From Microbacterium testaceum (lineage in GTDB: Bacteria > Actinomycetota > Actinomycetes > Actinomycetales > Microbacteriaceae), in assembly GCF_029761935.1 (NCBI RefSeq), contig NZ_CP121699.1, positions 3,316,023 to 3,380,022 of the forward strand: a DNA stretch of 64,000 nt, given 5' to 3'. How positions within the stretch are numbered: position 1 is the stretch's first letter; each line of letters starts with the position of its first letter. The notes beneath the pieces were generated by a model. The model saw nothing but the letters and a program-made list of their open reading frames with translations, did not search any database and was not told the origin of the DNA. Shown piece after piece: positions 54,805 through 63,200 of the stretch. Both the position numbers and the translations under genes were made by a program.

Positions 54805-56208
54805 TCAGACGAACACGCTGATCGCGAGGACGCCGGCCAGGCCCGTGACCGAGATCACGCACTCCAGCACGCTCCATGTTTTCAGGGTCTGGGGGATGTT
54901 GAGGCCGAAGTACTCCTTGATGAGCCAGAACCCGGCGTCGTTGACGTGACTGAGGAAGACCGATCCCGCGCCGATCGCGAGTACCAGCAGCGCGGTCATC
55001 GGGGCGTCGAGGGTCTCGGTGAGCGGCTGGAGGATGCCGGCGGCGGTGATCGTGGCGACGGTCGCCGATCCGGTGGCGACGCGGATCACGACGGCGACCA
55101 GCCAGGCGAGCAGGAGGACCGACACGCTGGAGCCGGCGACCATGTCGGCGATGACCTTGCCGATGCCGGTGTCGACGAGCACCTGCTTGAAGCCGCCGCC
55201 CGCGCCGACGATGAGCAGGATGCCGGCGATCGGGCCGAGCGACGAGCCGACGACCCCGGTGAGGCGGGCTCGGTCGAAGCCGGCGCCGCGCCCGAGCACC
55301 ACGAAGCCGACGAGCACGGCGAGCAGCAGTGCGATGATCGGCATGCCGAGGAAGTCGATGACGACCTTCCACAGGTCGGTCGAGCCCGGAGCGGCGATGT
55401 CGGCGACGGCCTTGAGCAGCATCAGGGCGACCGGAAGCAGGATGCTCGCGAGCGTCGCGGCGAACGAGGGGCGACGGGCGGGCTCATCGCCCTTCTCCTC
55501 GGCCGAGAGGAACAGCTCCGGCACGGGGACGGGAGCCCAGCGCGCGGCGATCGTCGCGAACAGGGGCCCGGCGATGATCACGGCGGGGATCGCGACGATC
55601 ACGCCGAACGCCAGGGTCAGGCCGAGGTTGGCGCCGAGGGCGTCGATCGCCGCCAGCGGGCCGGGGTGGGGCGGCACGAGGCCGTGCATCGCCGAGAGCC
55701 CGGCGAGGGTGGGGATCGCGATCTTCATCAGTGCGACGCCGGAGCGACGGGCGACCAGGATGATCACCGGCACGAGCAGGACGAGTCCCACCTCGAAGAA
55801 CATCGGCAGTCCGATGATGGCGCCGATCAAACCCATCACCCAGGGGAGGCTGCGCGGAGTCGCCCGGGCGACGAGGGTGTCGACGATGCGGTCGGCGCCA
55901 CCGGAGTCGGCGAGGAGCTTGCCGTAGATGGCGCCGAGGGCGACCAGGATGCCGACGCCGCCCATGGTCGAGCCGAACCCGCCCGTGAAGCTGGTGACGG
56001 TGACCGGAACGGCCATCCCGGCGACCACGCCGGTGGTGAGCGCTCCGATGGTCAACGCGAGGAAGGGGTGCAGTTTGCCCCACGTGATGAGCACGACGAT
56101 CAGGGCCACGCCGATGAGCGCGGCGGTGATGAGCTGGCCCGCGGGGGCGGCGGGGCCGCCTTCCGCGGCGGCGAGCACGAGGGGTGCGGGGAGGGAGGTG
56201 AGGGCCAT
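54805..56208 (-). CDS. gntP: gluconate:H+ symporter, GntP family
   Basis: 467 residues with about 12-14 hydrophobic segments, full length. Signatures: FLALTIGALTTGVVAGM, FTGGFGSTMGGVGILVALGAIYGKLLADSGGADRI, MFFEVGLVLLVPVI, GLSAMHGLVPPHPGPLAAIDALGANLG, and GAGSVFLSHVNDAGFWLIKEYF. It imports gluconate or related sugar acids with protons. AAGGA precedes the ATG. Its promoter region carries the GntR operator pair, so it is probably induced by gluconate. Confidence 0.95.
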   Translation of the reverse strand: MALTSLPAPLVLAAAEGGPAAPAGQLITAALIGVALIVVLITWGKLHPFLALTIGALTTGVVAGMAVPVTVTSFTGGFGSTMGGVGILVALGAIYGKLLADSGGADRIVDTLVARATPRSLPWVMGLIGAIIGLPMFFEVGLVLLVPVIILVARRSGVALMKIAIPTLAGLSAMHGLVPPHPGPLAAIDALGANLGLTLAFGVIVAIPAVIIAGPLFATIAARWAPVPVPELFLSAEEKGDEPARRPSFAATLASILLPVALMLLKAVADIAAPGSTDLWKVVIDFLGMPIIALLLAVLVGFVVLGRGAGFDRARLTGVVGSSLGPIAGILLIVGAGGGFKQVLVDTGIGKVIADMVAGSSVSVLLLAWLVAVVIRVATGSATVATITAAGILQPLTETLDAPMTALLVLAIGAGSVFLSHVNDAGFWLIKEYFGLNIPQTLKTWSVLECVISVTGLAGVLAISVFV

Positions 56209-56248
56209 GAGCGTCCTTGTTCCGGCGGTCGGCGGCAGTGCCGTGAGT

Positions 56249-56295
56249 ATTTGTCGTACATAAAATCACAGGATGTCGACTTCTGCACGACAAAT
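56249..56295. promoter_or_regulatory. GntR operator pair between gntP and gntR
   Basis: ATTTGTCGT (56249-56257) and ACGACAAAT (56287-56295) form a perfect 9-bp inverted repeat with centres 38 bp apart. Each arm belongs to a TTGTCGTRCA unit close to the TNGTNNNACNA pattern of FadR-type GntR operators. The region between is AT-rich and should hold the gntP promoter. Looping or dual occupancy by GntR would repress it. Confidence 0.65.
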
Positions 56296-56334
56296 TTCGA
56301 TTCGGTGATCGATATCGTCTGGCATCATCGATGG

Positions 56335-57045
56335 ATGACGATGGACCGTCCCGCCGTGGCGTCGCTGCACGACGCCCTCGTCGACCGCCTCGGCGCGGCG
56401 ATCGTGCGGGGTGAGCTCGAGCCGGGGTCTCGCCTGGTCACCGGCGATCTGTCCGAGGGGTCGTCGCGTGGAGCGGGTCGTGAGGCCGTCCGCGTGCTGC
56501 AGTCACTCGGTCTCGTTCACGTTCGACGCAAGACCGGCGTCGAGGTACGACCGTCGACCGACTGGAACGTGTACGCCCCCGAGATCATCGCGTGGCGTCT
56601 TGCCGGCCCCGGTCGCGATGCCCAGCTGCGGGAGCTGAGCGAACTGCGCGGCGCGATCGAGCCCCTCGCGGCACGGGCGGCGGCGACGCACGCCACGCCG
56701 GCGCAGCGTCAGGAGCTGATCGCCGCGGTGATCGAGATGGCTCGCACCGAGCGCGACGCCGACGGGGGCGACTACCTCGCGGCCGACATCGCCTTCCACC
56801 GCACTCTGCTCGCGGCATCCGGGAATTCGATGCTCGCGGCTCTGGGGTCGGTCGTGGAATCCGTCCTGGTGGGACGGACGCTGCACGAGCTGATGCCCCA
56901 CGACGCCAATCCGCACGCTGTGCGGTGGCACCAGGACGTGGCCTTCGCGATCGCGGCGGGGCGGGCCGACGATGCGGCCGAGGCCATGCGGCTGATCGTC
57001 CGCGAAGCCGACGACGCCATGAGGGATGCGTCCGAAGACGCCTGA
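56335..57045 (+). CDS. GntR family regulator, FadR subfamily
   Basis: 236 residues from ATG 56335 (ATG 56341 possible). N-terminal winged helix: ASLHDALVDRLGAAIVRGELEPGSRLV, SEGSSRGAGREAVRVLQSLGLVHVRRKTGVEVRP. The all-helical FCD ligand domain has LRELSELRGAIEPLAARAAA, DIAFHRTLLAASGNSML and HQDVAFAIAAGRADDAAEAMRLIV, whose Asp/His residues bind metal and an organic acid. Divergent from gntP, so it most likely represses the gluconate genes and is released by gluconate or 6-phosphogluconate. Confidence 0.93.
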   Translation: MTMDRPAVASLHDALVDRLGAAIVRGELEPGSRLVTGDLSEGSSRGAGREAVRVLQSLGLVHVRRKTGVEVRPSTDWNVYAPEIIAWRLAGPGRDAQLRELSELRGAIEPLAARAAATHATPAQRQELIAAVIEMARTERDADGGDYLAADIAFHRTLLAASGNSMLAALGSVVESVLVGRTLHELMPHDANPHAVRWHQDVAFAIAAGRADDAAEAMRLIVREADDAMRDASEDA

Positions 57046-57058
57046 CGACGCTGCGGCG

Positions 57059-57184
57059 TCAGTGCTTCTTGTAGTTCGCGTTGCGGCCCATGGTGAAGAG
57101 CGCGCCGACGGTGCCGATCAGGCCGAACGCGGCGATGCCGCCGATGACCCAGAGCACGACGTGAGAGAAGAAGCCGCTGTCCAT
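57059..57184 (-). CDS. small single-helix membrane protein (41 aa)
   Basis: ATG 57184 follows a clear GGAGG. The 41-residue product, MDSGFFSHVVLWVIGGIAAF and on to GRNANYKKH, has one hydrophobic helix and a short basic tail, as in small inner-membrane proteins. No family recognised. It is convergent with the gntR gene and divergent from rplY. Coding is supported by the ribosome-binding site and hydrophobic pattern. Confidence 0.7.
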   Translation of the reverse strand: MDSGFFSHVVLWVIGGIAAFGLIGTVGALFTMGRNANYKKH

Positions 57185-57286
57185 GATGATCCTCCGGGTG
57201 GGTTGTGGCCGTTCGATCCTACCGTCGCTCGGCGCACGCTCCCGCCGCCGTCCGAGGTCGGGTCGTGGTTCTCCCTCTCGCGCTGG

Positions 57287-57292
57287 TAGACT
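57287..57292 (+). promoter_or_regulatory. -10 element TAGACT of rplY, with a leader of about 180 nt
   Basis: TAGACT would start transcription near 57299, leaving about 180 nt before the rplY ATG at 57478. This is long compared with the leaderless norm here. Apart from a short CGGG/CCCG stem just before the GAGGAG site, no known riboswitch is recognised. Autoregulatory leader structure is possible. This covers the 293-bp gap 57185-57477. Confidence 0.45.
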
Positions 57293-57477
57293 TCCGGGGA
57301 ACTTCGGCGAGGGATGCCGCTTCGCGTGCCGCACGGTGCGCAGGCGTCCGTAATCGACGCAGTGATGCAGGCTCCCGGCTTTCCTCACGCGCTCGCGTTC
57401 GAGTCGAATCCAGACCACACAGGTGCGGACCATGTCCGCTCACAAGCTGCGGGACACGAGCCCGCGAGGAGAACATC

Positions 57478-58116
57478 ATGTCGGAAGACAACAAGGTCGT
57501 CGCGGAACTCCGCGAGAACTTCGGCAAGGGCTTCGCCCGTCGCCTCCGCGCCGCGGGCAAGATCCCGGCCGTCATCTACGGTCACGGCACCGAGCCCCAG
57601 CACGTGGCGCTCCCCGGCCACCAGGTCGCGCTGCTCATCCGTCGTGCCAACGCGCTGCTCGATCTCGACATCGCGGGCAAGGGCCAGCTCGTCCTCGTCA
57701 AGGACGTGCAGAAGGACCCCGTGCGTCAGATCATCGAGCACATCGACCTCATCGTCGTGAAGAAGGGCGAGAAGGTCCAGGTCGACGTTCCCGTCGTCAT
57801 CACCGGTGAGCCCTTCTCGGGCACCGTCGCCATGCTCGACGCGACCTCCGTGTCGCTCGAGGTCGAGGCCACCCACATCCCCCAGAACATCGAGGTCTCG
57901 GTCGAGGGCGCCGAGGACGGCACGCAGATCACCGCTGCCGACCTGACCCTGCCCACGGGCGCCACCCTCGTCACCGAGCCCGAGACGCTCGTCGTGGGTG
58001 TCTCGGTGCCGCTCGACACCATCGCCGCCGACGAAGAGATCGCCGAGGCCGATGCGGAGGTCGCCGAGGAGCAGTCCGAAGAGGCCGAGTCGGCCGAAGA
58101 GGGCGACGACAAGTAA
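57478..58116 (+). CDS. rplY: 50S ribosomal protein L25 (general stress protein Ctc form)
   Basis: 212 residues, the long CTC form. GAGGAG 6 nt before the ATG. N-terminal L25 domain: LRENFGKGFARRLRAAGKIPAVIYGHG, VLVKDVQKDPVRQIIEHIDLIVVKKGEKV. C-terminal TL5-like beta domain: VEATHIPQNIEVSVEGAEDGTQITAADL, LPTGATLVTEPETLVVGV. It ends in an acidic tail (EEIAEADAEVAEEQSEEAE). It binds 5S rRNA. Order rplY-pth is conserved in actinobacteria. Confidence 0.95.
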   Translation: MSEDNKVVAELRENFGKGFARRLRAAGKIPAVIYGHGTEPQHVALPGHQVALLIRRANALLDLDIAGKGQLVLVKDVQKDPVRQIIEHIDLIVVKKGEKVQVDVPVVITGEPFSGTVAMLDATSVSLEVEATHIPQNIEVSVEGAEDGTQITAADLTLPTGATLVTEPETLVVGVSVPLDTIAADEEIAEADAEVAEEQSEEAESAEEGDDK

Positions 58117-58142
58117 TTCCAGGGCCGTTCCACGGTCCGACT

Positions 58143-58171
58143 ACGAGGGGGCGCGTTTTCGCGTCCCCTCG
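58143..58171 (+). terminator. terminator after rplY
   Basis: ACGAGGGG (58143-58150) pairs with CCCCTCGT (58164-58171) with an inner CGCG/CGCG stem and TTTT loop. TCGTTTCT follows, a T-rich exit. Strongest terminator in the window. Confidence 0.8.
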
Positions 58172-58265
58172 TTCGTTTCTCCGCGCGGATGGCGCGCGGG
58201 GTCCCGTCACCTGACGACCGCGTCGTCGCGCACGGTCCGCACGCGGACCCGGAAGGATGGATGCC

Positions 58266-58850
58266 ATGGCAGACACCTGGCTCATCGTGGGTCTCGGCAA
58301 CCCGGGCCCCCGCTACGAGGCGACTCGGCACAACATCGGTCAGATGGTCGTCGACGAGCTCGCCGCCCGCCGCCGCGAGGCCTTCCGCGCCCACAAGGCC
58401 AACGCGCGGGTGGTCGAGACGTGGCTGCGCCCGGGAGCGGACAAGCTCGTCCTGGCGAAGCCGAACAGCTTCATGAACGTGTCCGGGGGGCCGGCGGCCG
58501 GGCTCGCGCGCTTCTACGGCACCGCGCCCGAGCGCATCGTCGTCGTCCACGACGAGCTCGACATCCCCTACGACACCATCAAGCTCAAGACCGGGGGCGG
58601 TCACGGCGGGCACAACGGGGTGCGCGACATCGCGAAGGCCCTCGGTACGCCGGAGTTCCCCCGCGTTCGCGTGGGCATCGGTCGTCCGGTCGGGCGCCAG
58701 GATCCCGCCGATTGGGTGCTCGATCCGTTCAGTTCGGCCGAGCGTCAGACGCTCCCGATCCTCGTCTCGGATGCCGCGGACGCCGTGGAACTCCTGGTCG
58801 ACGAGGGATTGGTCGCCGCCCAGCAGCGCTTCCACGCCCCGCGCGCCTGA
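58266..58850 (+). CDS. pth: peptidyl-tRNA hydrolase
   Basis: 194 residues from ATG 58266, with GGAAGG 9 nt upstream; ATG 58257 is in frame but too close to that site. Pth signatures: [27 protein letters not shown] (catalytic His22), [44 protein letters not shown] and [20 protein letters not shown]. It releases peptides from drop-off peptidyl-tRNAs and is essential. Separate terminator upstream indicates its own promoter, although the rplY-pth order is conserved. Confidence 0.96.
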   Translation: MADTWLIVGLGNPGPRYEATRHNIGQMVVDELAARRREAFRAHKANARVVETWLRPGADKLVLAKPNSFMNVSGGPAAGLARFYGTAPERIVVVHDELDIPYDTIKLKTGGGHGGHNGVRDIAKALGTPEFPRVRVGIGRPVGRQDPADWVLDPFSSAERQTLPILVSDAADAVELLVDEGLVAAQQRFHAPRA

Positions 58851-58993
58851 CGCGCGGTACGGCAGCTGGCCGAGCGCCTGCGTGCCGTGACCCCCGCCTT
58901 CCCTCCAGCCGGTGAACGGATCACCCGTCGCGTCCCCGGGCGCAGTCCCGCGCGCTCCCGCGCCGTCCGGGGAAGAGAGCGCCGGAAACGACG

Positions 58994-59025
58994 ATCGGCC
59001 CCGGTAACGAGGAACCGGGGCCGAT
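58994..59025. terminator. terminator hairpin between pth and the downstream convergent gene
   Basis: ATCGGCCCCGGT (58994-59005) pairs perfectly with ACCGGGGCCGAT (59014-59025) over an 8-nt loop. It serves the minus-strand gene ending at 59045 and perhaps pth. Confidence 0.75.
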
Positions 59026-59044
59026 GGTCGTGCCGATCGTCACG

Positions 59045-59551
59045 TCACGCGGAGACGCCGATCGCGGCGCCCGCGGCCAGCGTGCTGCCGACCACGATGC
59101 CCCCGAGAAGCGACAGGGCGATCGCGCCGATCGCCCATCCGCGACCGCGGTTCTTCACCGCGGCCACGATGCCCTGGATGAACCCCCAGAGTCCGAAAAC
59201 GGCGTACACGACGAAGGCGACGATGGTCAGGATGCCGAAGACGATGGCCGCCTGCTGGACCTCCGGGGGAAGCGTGTTCGGTTCCATCTGCTGGCCGCCG
59301 TCGGCGTACGGGGCGAGGCTCGCGCTCTGCATCCCGGCGATGAAGGCGATGATCGAGCCGCCGACGACCGCGACGAGCGAGACGACGAAGGCGACCAGTC
59401 CGAGCTTCTTCGGGCCCTTCGGCTTGCTGGTGGTGGGCGGGACGTAGGCGGGTGCGGCGGGAGCGCCCTGTGCAGACGGGGCGGTGCCGGAGGAGTCGCC
59501 GCGCGTGACGGGCTGTTGGTACGGCTCGGGGGGCGGGGGTGTCGTGCTCAC
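59045..59551 (-). CDS. Pro-rich-tailed membrane protein (DUF4190-like)
   Basis: 168 residues from GTG 59551 with GAGGAG upstream. A Pro/Gln/Ala-rich cytoplasmic tail of about 48 residues (STTPPPPEPYQQP...) and a lysine patch (KPKGPKKLG) precede three or four hydrophobic segments: LVAFVVSLVAVVGGSIIAFIAG, AIVFGILTIVAFVVYAVFGLWGF, WAIGAIALSLLGGIVVGSTL. Such proteins are common in actinobacteria and have no known function. The downstream neighbour at 59687-60172 has the same plan, suggesting a tandem family. Confidence 0.78.
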   Translation of the reverse strand: MSTTPPPPEPYQQPVTRGDSSGTAPSAQGAPAAPAYVPPTTSKPKGPKKLGLVAFVVSLVAVVGGSIIAFIAGMQSASLAPYADGGQQMEPNTLPPEVQQAAIVFGILTIVAFVVYAVFGLWGFIQGIVAAVKNRGRGWAIGAIALSLLGGIVVGSTLAAGAAIGVSA

Positions 59552-59686
59552 GAGATGCTCCTCTGGTCGTCGGTGGGCGTGGACCGCCCGTTCCCGGAGT
59601 CTAAGAAGCGTCCCGCGCCGGGGCGTGGGGCTGGACGCCCGTCCGCGTGGCGCGGTATCTGCGCCCGCAGCCGGCCCGGGGTGGGG

Positions 59687-60172
59687 TCAGACGGGCGCAC
59701 CGCCTGCGGGCACGGTGGCCAGCCCCGCGACGATCGCGACGGCGGTCAGCACACCGAAGAAGATCGGGCCCAGCACCGAGAGGACGAGTCCCGCGATCCC
59801 GGCACCGCGCCCCGACCGCCGGACGATGGCGACGATTCCCAGCACGAGGGCCGTGATGCCGATCGCCGTCCCCGTCCAGAACGCGACCTCGCCCAGCAGC
59901 ACCAGCTCGCGCACGGGGGAGAGCACGCGCCAGTTGAAGCTGCTCGACGACATCGTGGTCAGCCCGGGGGCCGCACCGCGCGCCGAACGGAACGCCGCGA
60001 AGCCGCCGATGGCCGGGGCCAGGACGGCCGCGACCACGGAGAGCGCGAGCGCCCAGGTGCCCAGGGGGCGACCTCGACGGGTGGGCGGCGGGGGAGTGAG
60101 GAGCGTCCCGACGGGCGGTGCCGCGTGAGGGGCGGCGAAGACCGGACCGTTCGGGGCGCTCGGCGTCGTCAT
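59687..60172 (-). CDS. Pro-rich-tailed membrane protein (DUF4190-like), second copy
   Basis: 161 residues from ATG 60172; TAGGCT stands 6 nt before the ATG, so it is leaderless. N-terminal tail rich in Pro and Ala (APNGPVFAAPHAAPPVGTLL), then helices LGTWALALSVVAAVLAPAIGGFAAF, EVAFWTGTAIGITALVLGIVAIV and AGIAGLVLSVLGPIFFGVLTAVAIVAGL. Same organisation as the protein at 59045-59551. Function unknown. Confidence 0.78.
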   Translation of the reverse strand: MTTPSAPNGPVFAAPHAAPPVGTLLTPPPPTRRGRPLGTWALALSVVAAVLAPAIGGFAAFRSARGAAPGLTTMSSSSFNWRVLSPVRELVLLGEVAFWTGTAIGITALVLGIVAIVRRSGRGAGIAGLVLSVLGPIFFGVLTAVAIVAGLATVPAGGAPV

Positions 60173-60178
60173 GCGGCA

Positions 60179-60184
60179 AGCCTA
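60179..60184 (-). promoter_or_regulatory. -10 element TAGGCT of the gene at 59687-60172 (leaderless)
   Basis: TAGGCT on the minus strand is followed by 6 nt and ATG 60172, identical in sequence and spacing to the M20 and aldo/keto reductase promoters. Confidence 0.6.
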
Positions 60185-60240
60185 CGAGAGGTGGCACCCG
60201 GGCGCGTTGTCCACCCCGGCCCGATGTCGGAGCCCCCGCG

Positions 60241-60246
60241 TAGACT
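60241..60246 (+). promoter_or_regulatory. -10 element TAGACT of mfd (leaderless)
   Basis: TAGACT is followed by 7 nt and GTG 60254. It diverges from the minus-strand promoter about 57 bp away. Confidence 0.6.
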
Positions 60247-60253
60247 CTTTCGA

Positions 60254-63200
60254 GTGACAGTTCCCGGGATCGTTCGCGCCCTCGAGCAGGCTGAGTCGTA
60301 CCGTGAAGCCGCTTCGGCGGCCTCCTCCGACCTGTCGCTCTCCCTCGTCGACGGCCTCGACGCCCCCGTCATCGCGGGCCTCGTCGAGCGTCGCCGTGCC
60401 GCGGGTGAACCCGGCGCGGTGCTGGTGATCGCGCCCACCGGTCGACGTGCCGAGTCCCTCGGCCCGGCTCTCGAGGCCGTTCTGCCCGGCGCGCAGGTCC
60501 TCCACTTCCCGGCCTGGGAGACGCTGCCCCACGAGCGCCTCAGCCCCAGTCCCGAGACCGTCGGTCGCCGTCTCGACATCCTGCGTCGGATCGCCGCGTG
60601 GGACCGCACCGCGCCGCTCGTGGTGACCGCGTCGGTGCGCAGCGCCCTCCAGCCGCTGGCCCCCGGTCTGGGCGACGTCGAACCGGTCGAACTCTCGATC
60701 GGGGGGCGCGGGCTCGAGCTCGAAGTCGTGACGACGCGCCTCGTCGAGCTCGCGTACCACCGCGTCGACATGGTCTCGCGCCGCGGGGAGTTCGCGGTGC
60801 GCGGCGGCATCCTCGACGTCTTCCCCCCGGTGGCGGATCACCCGTACCGTGTCGAGTTCTTCGGCGACGAGGTCGACCAGATCCGCGCCTTCTCCGTCGC
60901 CGACCAGCGCTCGCTGCCCGGTGAGGTGCCCACGGTGACGCTCGTGCCCAGCCGCGAGCTTCTGCTCACCGCCGAGGTACGTGCACGCGCAGCCGAACTG
61001 CGCGACGGCTATCCCGGGCTGCGTCAGTTGCTCGAGAAGATGGCCGAGGGGATTCCCGCCGAGGGCATGGAATCGCTCATCCCCGTCCTGGTGGACGACC
61101 TCATCAGCCTGGTCGACTACCTCCCCGGTGCGAGCGCGGTGGCGCTCGTCGATCCCGAGCGTTCGCTTGCTCGTGCCACCACGCTCGGCGACACCAACCG
61201 CGAGTTCCTCGAGGCGGCGTGGTCGGCGGCGACGGCGGGGGCGGACACCCCGGTTGATCTGGGATCCGGTGACTTCGTCACCCTTGACGATCTGCACGAG
61301 AAGGCCAGCGGTCGAGGCGGAGTCTGGTGGCAGTTCAGCGCTTTCGACTCGGGAGCGGCGGATGCCGAAGACGAGGGGCTCGTCGTCGGCGATGACTCCG
61401 CTCATCGCATCAAGGCCGATCCGGTGCCGTCGTTCCAGGGGAACGTCGAGGGTGCGACTGCTCACGTCGGCGAGCTTCTGCGCGACGGGTGGTCGGTCGT
61501 GGTCACGGCATCCGGCCCCGGCATGGTGGATCGCGCCCGAGACGTCCTCTCCGAGCGCGGGATCGCCGCCCGCCGCGTCGACGATGTGAGGTCGGCGCCC
61601 GAGGCCGGAGTCGCCCATGTCGTCTGCGCGCCCCTCGAGCGGGGCTTCCAGCTGACCGAGGCGAAGTTCGCCGTCATCACCGAGACCGAGTTCTACGGCC
61701 GCTCGGTCAGCGGCGACAACCGCGGCGTCAAAAAGCTCGCCTCGCGTCGACGCAACGTGGTCGACCCGCTGCAGCTCAAGCCCGGCGACGTCGTCGTGCA
61801 TGCGACCCACGGCATCGGCAAGTTCCTCGAGCTCACGCAGCGCGAGGTGTCCAGCGGCGGTCGCAACGCGGTGAAGACCACGAAGGAGTACCTCGTCCTC
61901 GAGTACGCGCCGGCCAAGCGCGGTTACCCGGGCGACAAGCTGTTCGTCCCCACCGATCAGCTCGACCTGCTGTCGAAGTACGTGGGCGGCGAAGCGCCGA
62001 CCCTGTCGAAGATGGGCGGAAGCGACTGGGCGGCGGCGAAGGGTCGAGCCCGCAAGGCCGTCCGCGACATCGCGGTCGAGCTGGTGAAGCTGTACTCGGC
62101 ACGCATGGCGTCGAAGGGGTACGCGTTCGGTCCCGACACCCCGTGGCAGCGCGAGCTCGAAGAGGCCTTCCCCTTCGCCGAGACCCTCGATCAACTGCAG
62201 ACGATCGACGAGATCAAAGCCGACATGGAGAAGCCGATCCCGATGGATCGACTGCTCTCGGGCGACGTCGGGTTCGGCAAGACCGAGGTCGCGGTGCGGG
62301 CGGCGTTCAAGGCCATCCAGGACGGCAAGCAGGTCGCGATGCTGGTTCCCACCACGCTGCTGGTCAAGCAGCATCTTGAGACCTTCGCCGAGCGTTTCGC
62401 GGGCTTTCCCGTCACGGTCCGGCCGCTGTCGCGATTCCAGACCGACAAAGAGGTGAAGGCCACCCTGGCCGGCCTCACCGACGGCACGGTCGACATGGTC
62501 ATCGGAACCCATCGCATCCTGACCGAGAAGGTCATCTTCAAAGACCTCGGGCTGATGATCATCGACGAGGAGCAGCGGTTCGGCGTCGAGCACAAAGACC
62601 AGCTGAAGAAGCTCAAGACCAACGTCGACATCCTGGCGATGAGCGCCACCCCGATCCCGCGCACCCTCGAGATGGCGGTCACGGGGATCCGCGAGATGTC
62701 GACCCTCGCGACCCCGCCGGAGGATCGGCATCCGATCCTGTCGTACGTGGGCCCCCGCAACGACAAGCAGATCGCCGCCGCGATCCGCCGGGAGTTGCTC
62801 CGCGAGGGCCAGATCTTCTACGTGCACAACAGGGTCTCGTCCATCCAGCGCGTCGCCGCGCACCTCGCTGAACTGGTGCCCGAGGCCCGGATCGTCGTGG
62901 CCCACGGGCAGATGGGGGAGCACGCCCTCGAGCAGGTCGTCGATGACTTCTGGGAGCGTCGTGCCGATGTGCTGGTCTCGACCACGATCATCGAGACCGG
63001 GCTCGACATCTCGAACGCCAACACGATCATCATCGACCGCGCCGACAAGTACGGGCTGTCGCAGCTGCATCAGCTCCGCGGACGCGTGGGGCGTGGGCGC
63101 GACCGCGCGTACGCGTATTTCCTCTACGACGAGATGAAGCCGTTGTCCGAGACCGCGGCCGACCGGCTCGAGACGATCGCCGTGAACAACGACCTCGGCT

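Noticed and set aside
59024..60253. 410-codon in-frame extension upstream of mfd
   Set aside because: It is antisense to two membrane-protein genes, has shadow composition, and the mfd family start plus a -10 element fall at 60254.
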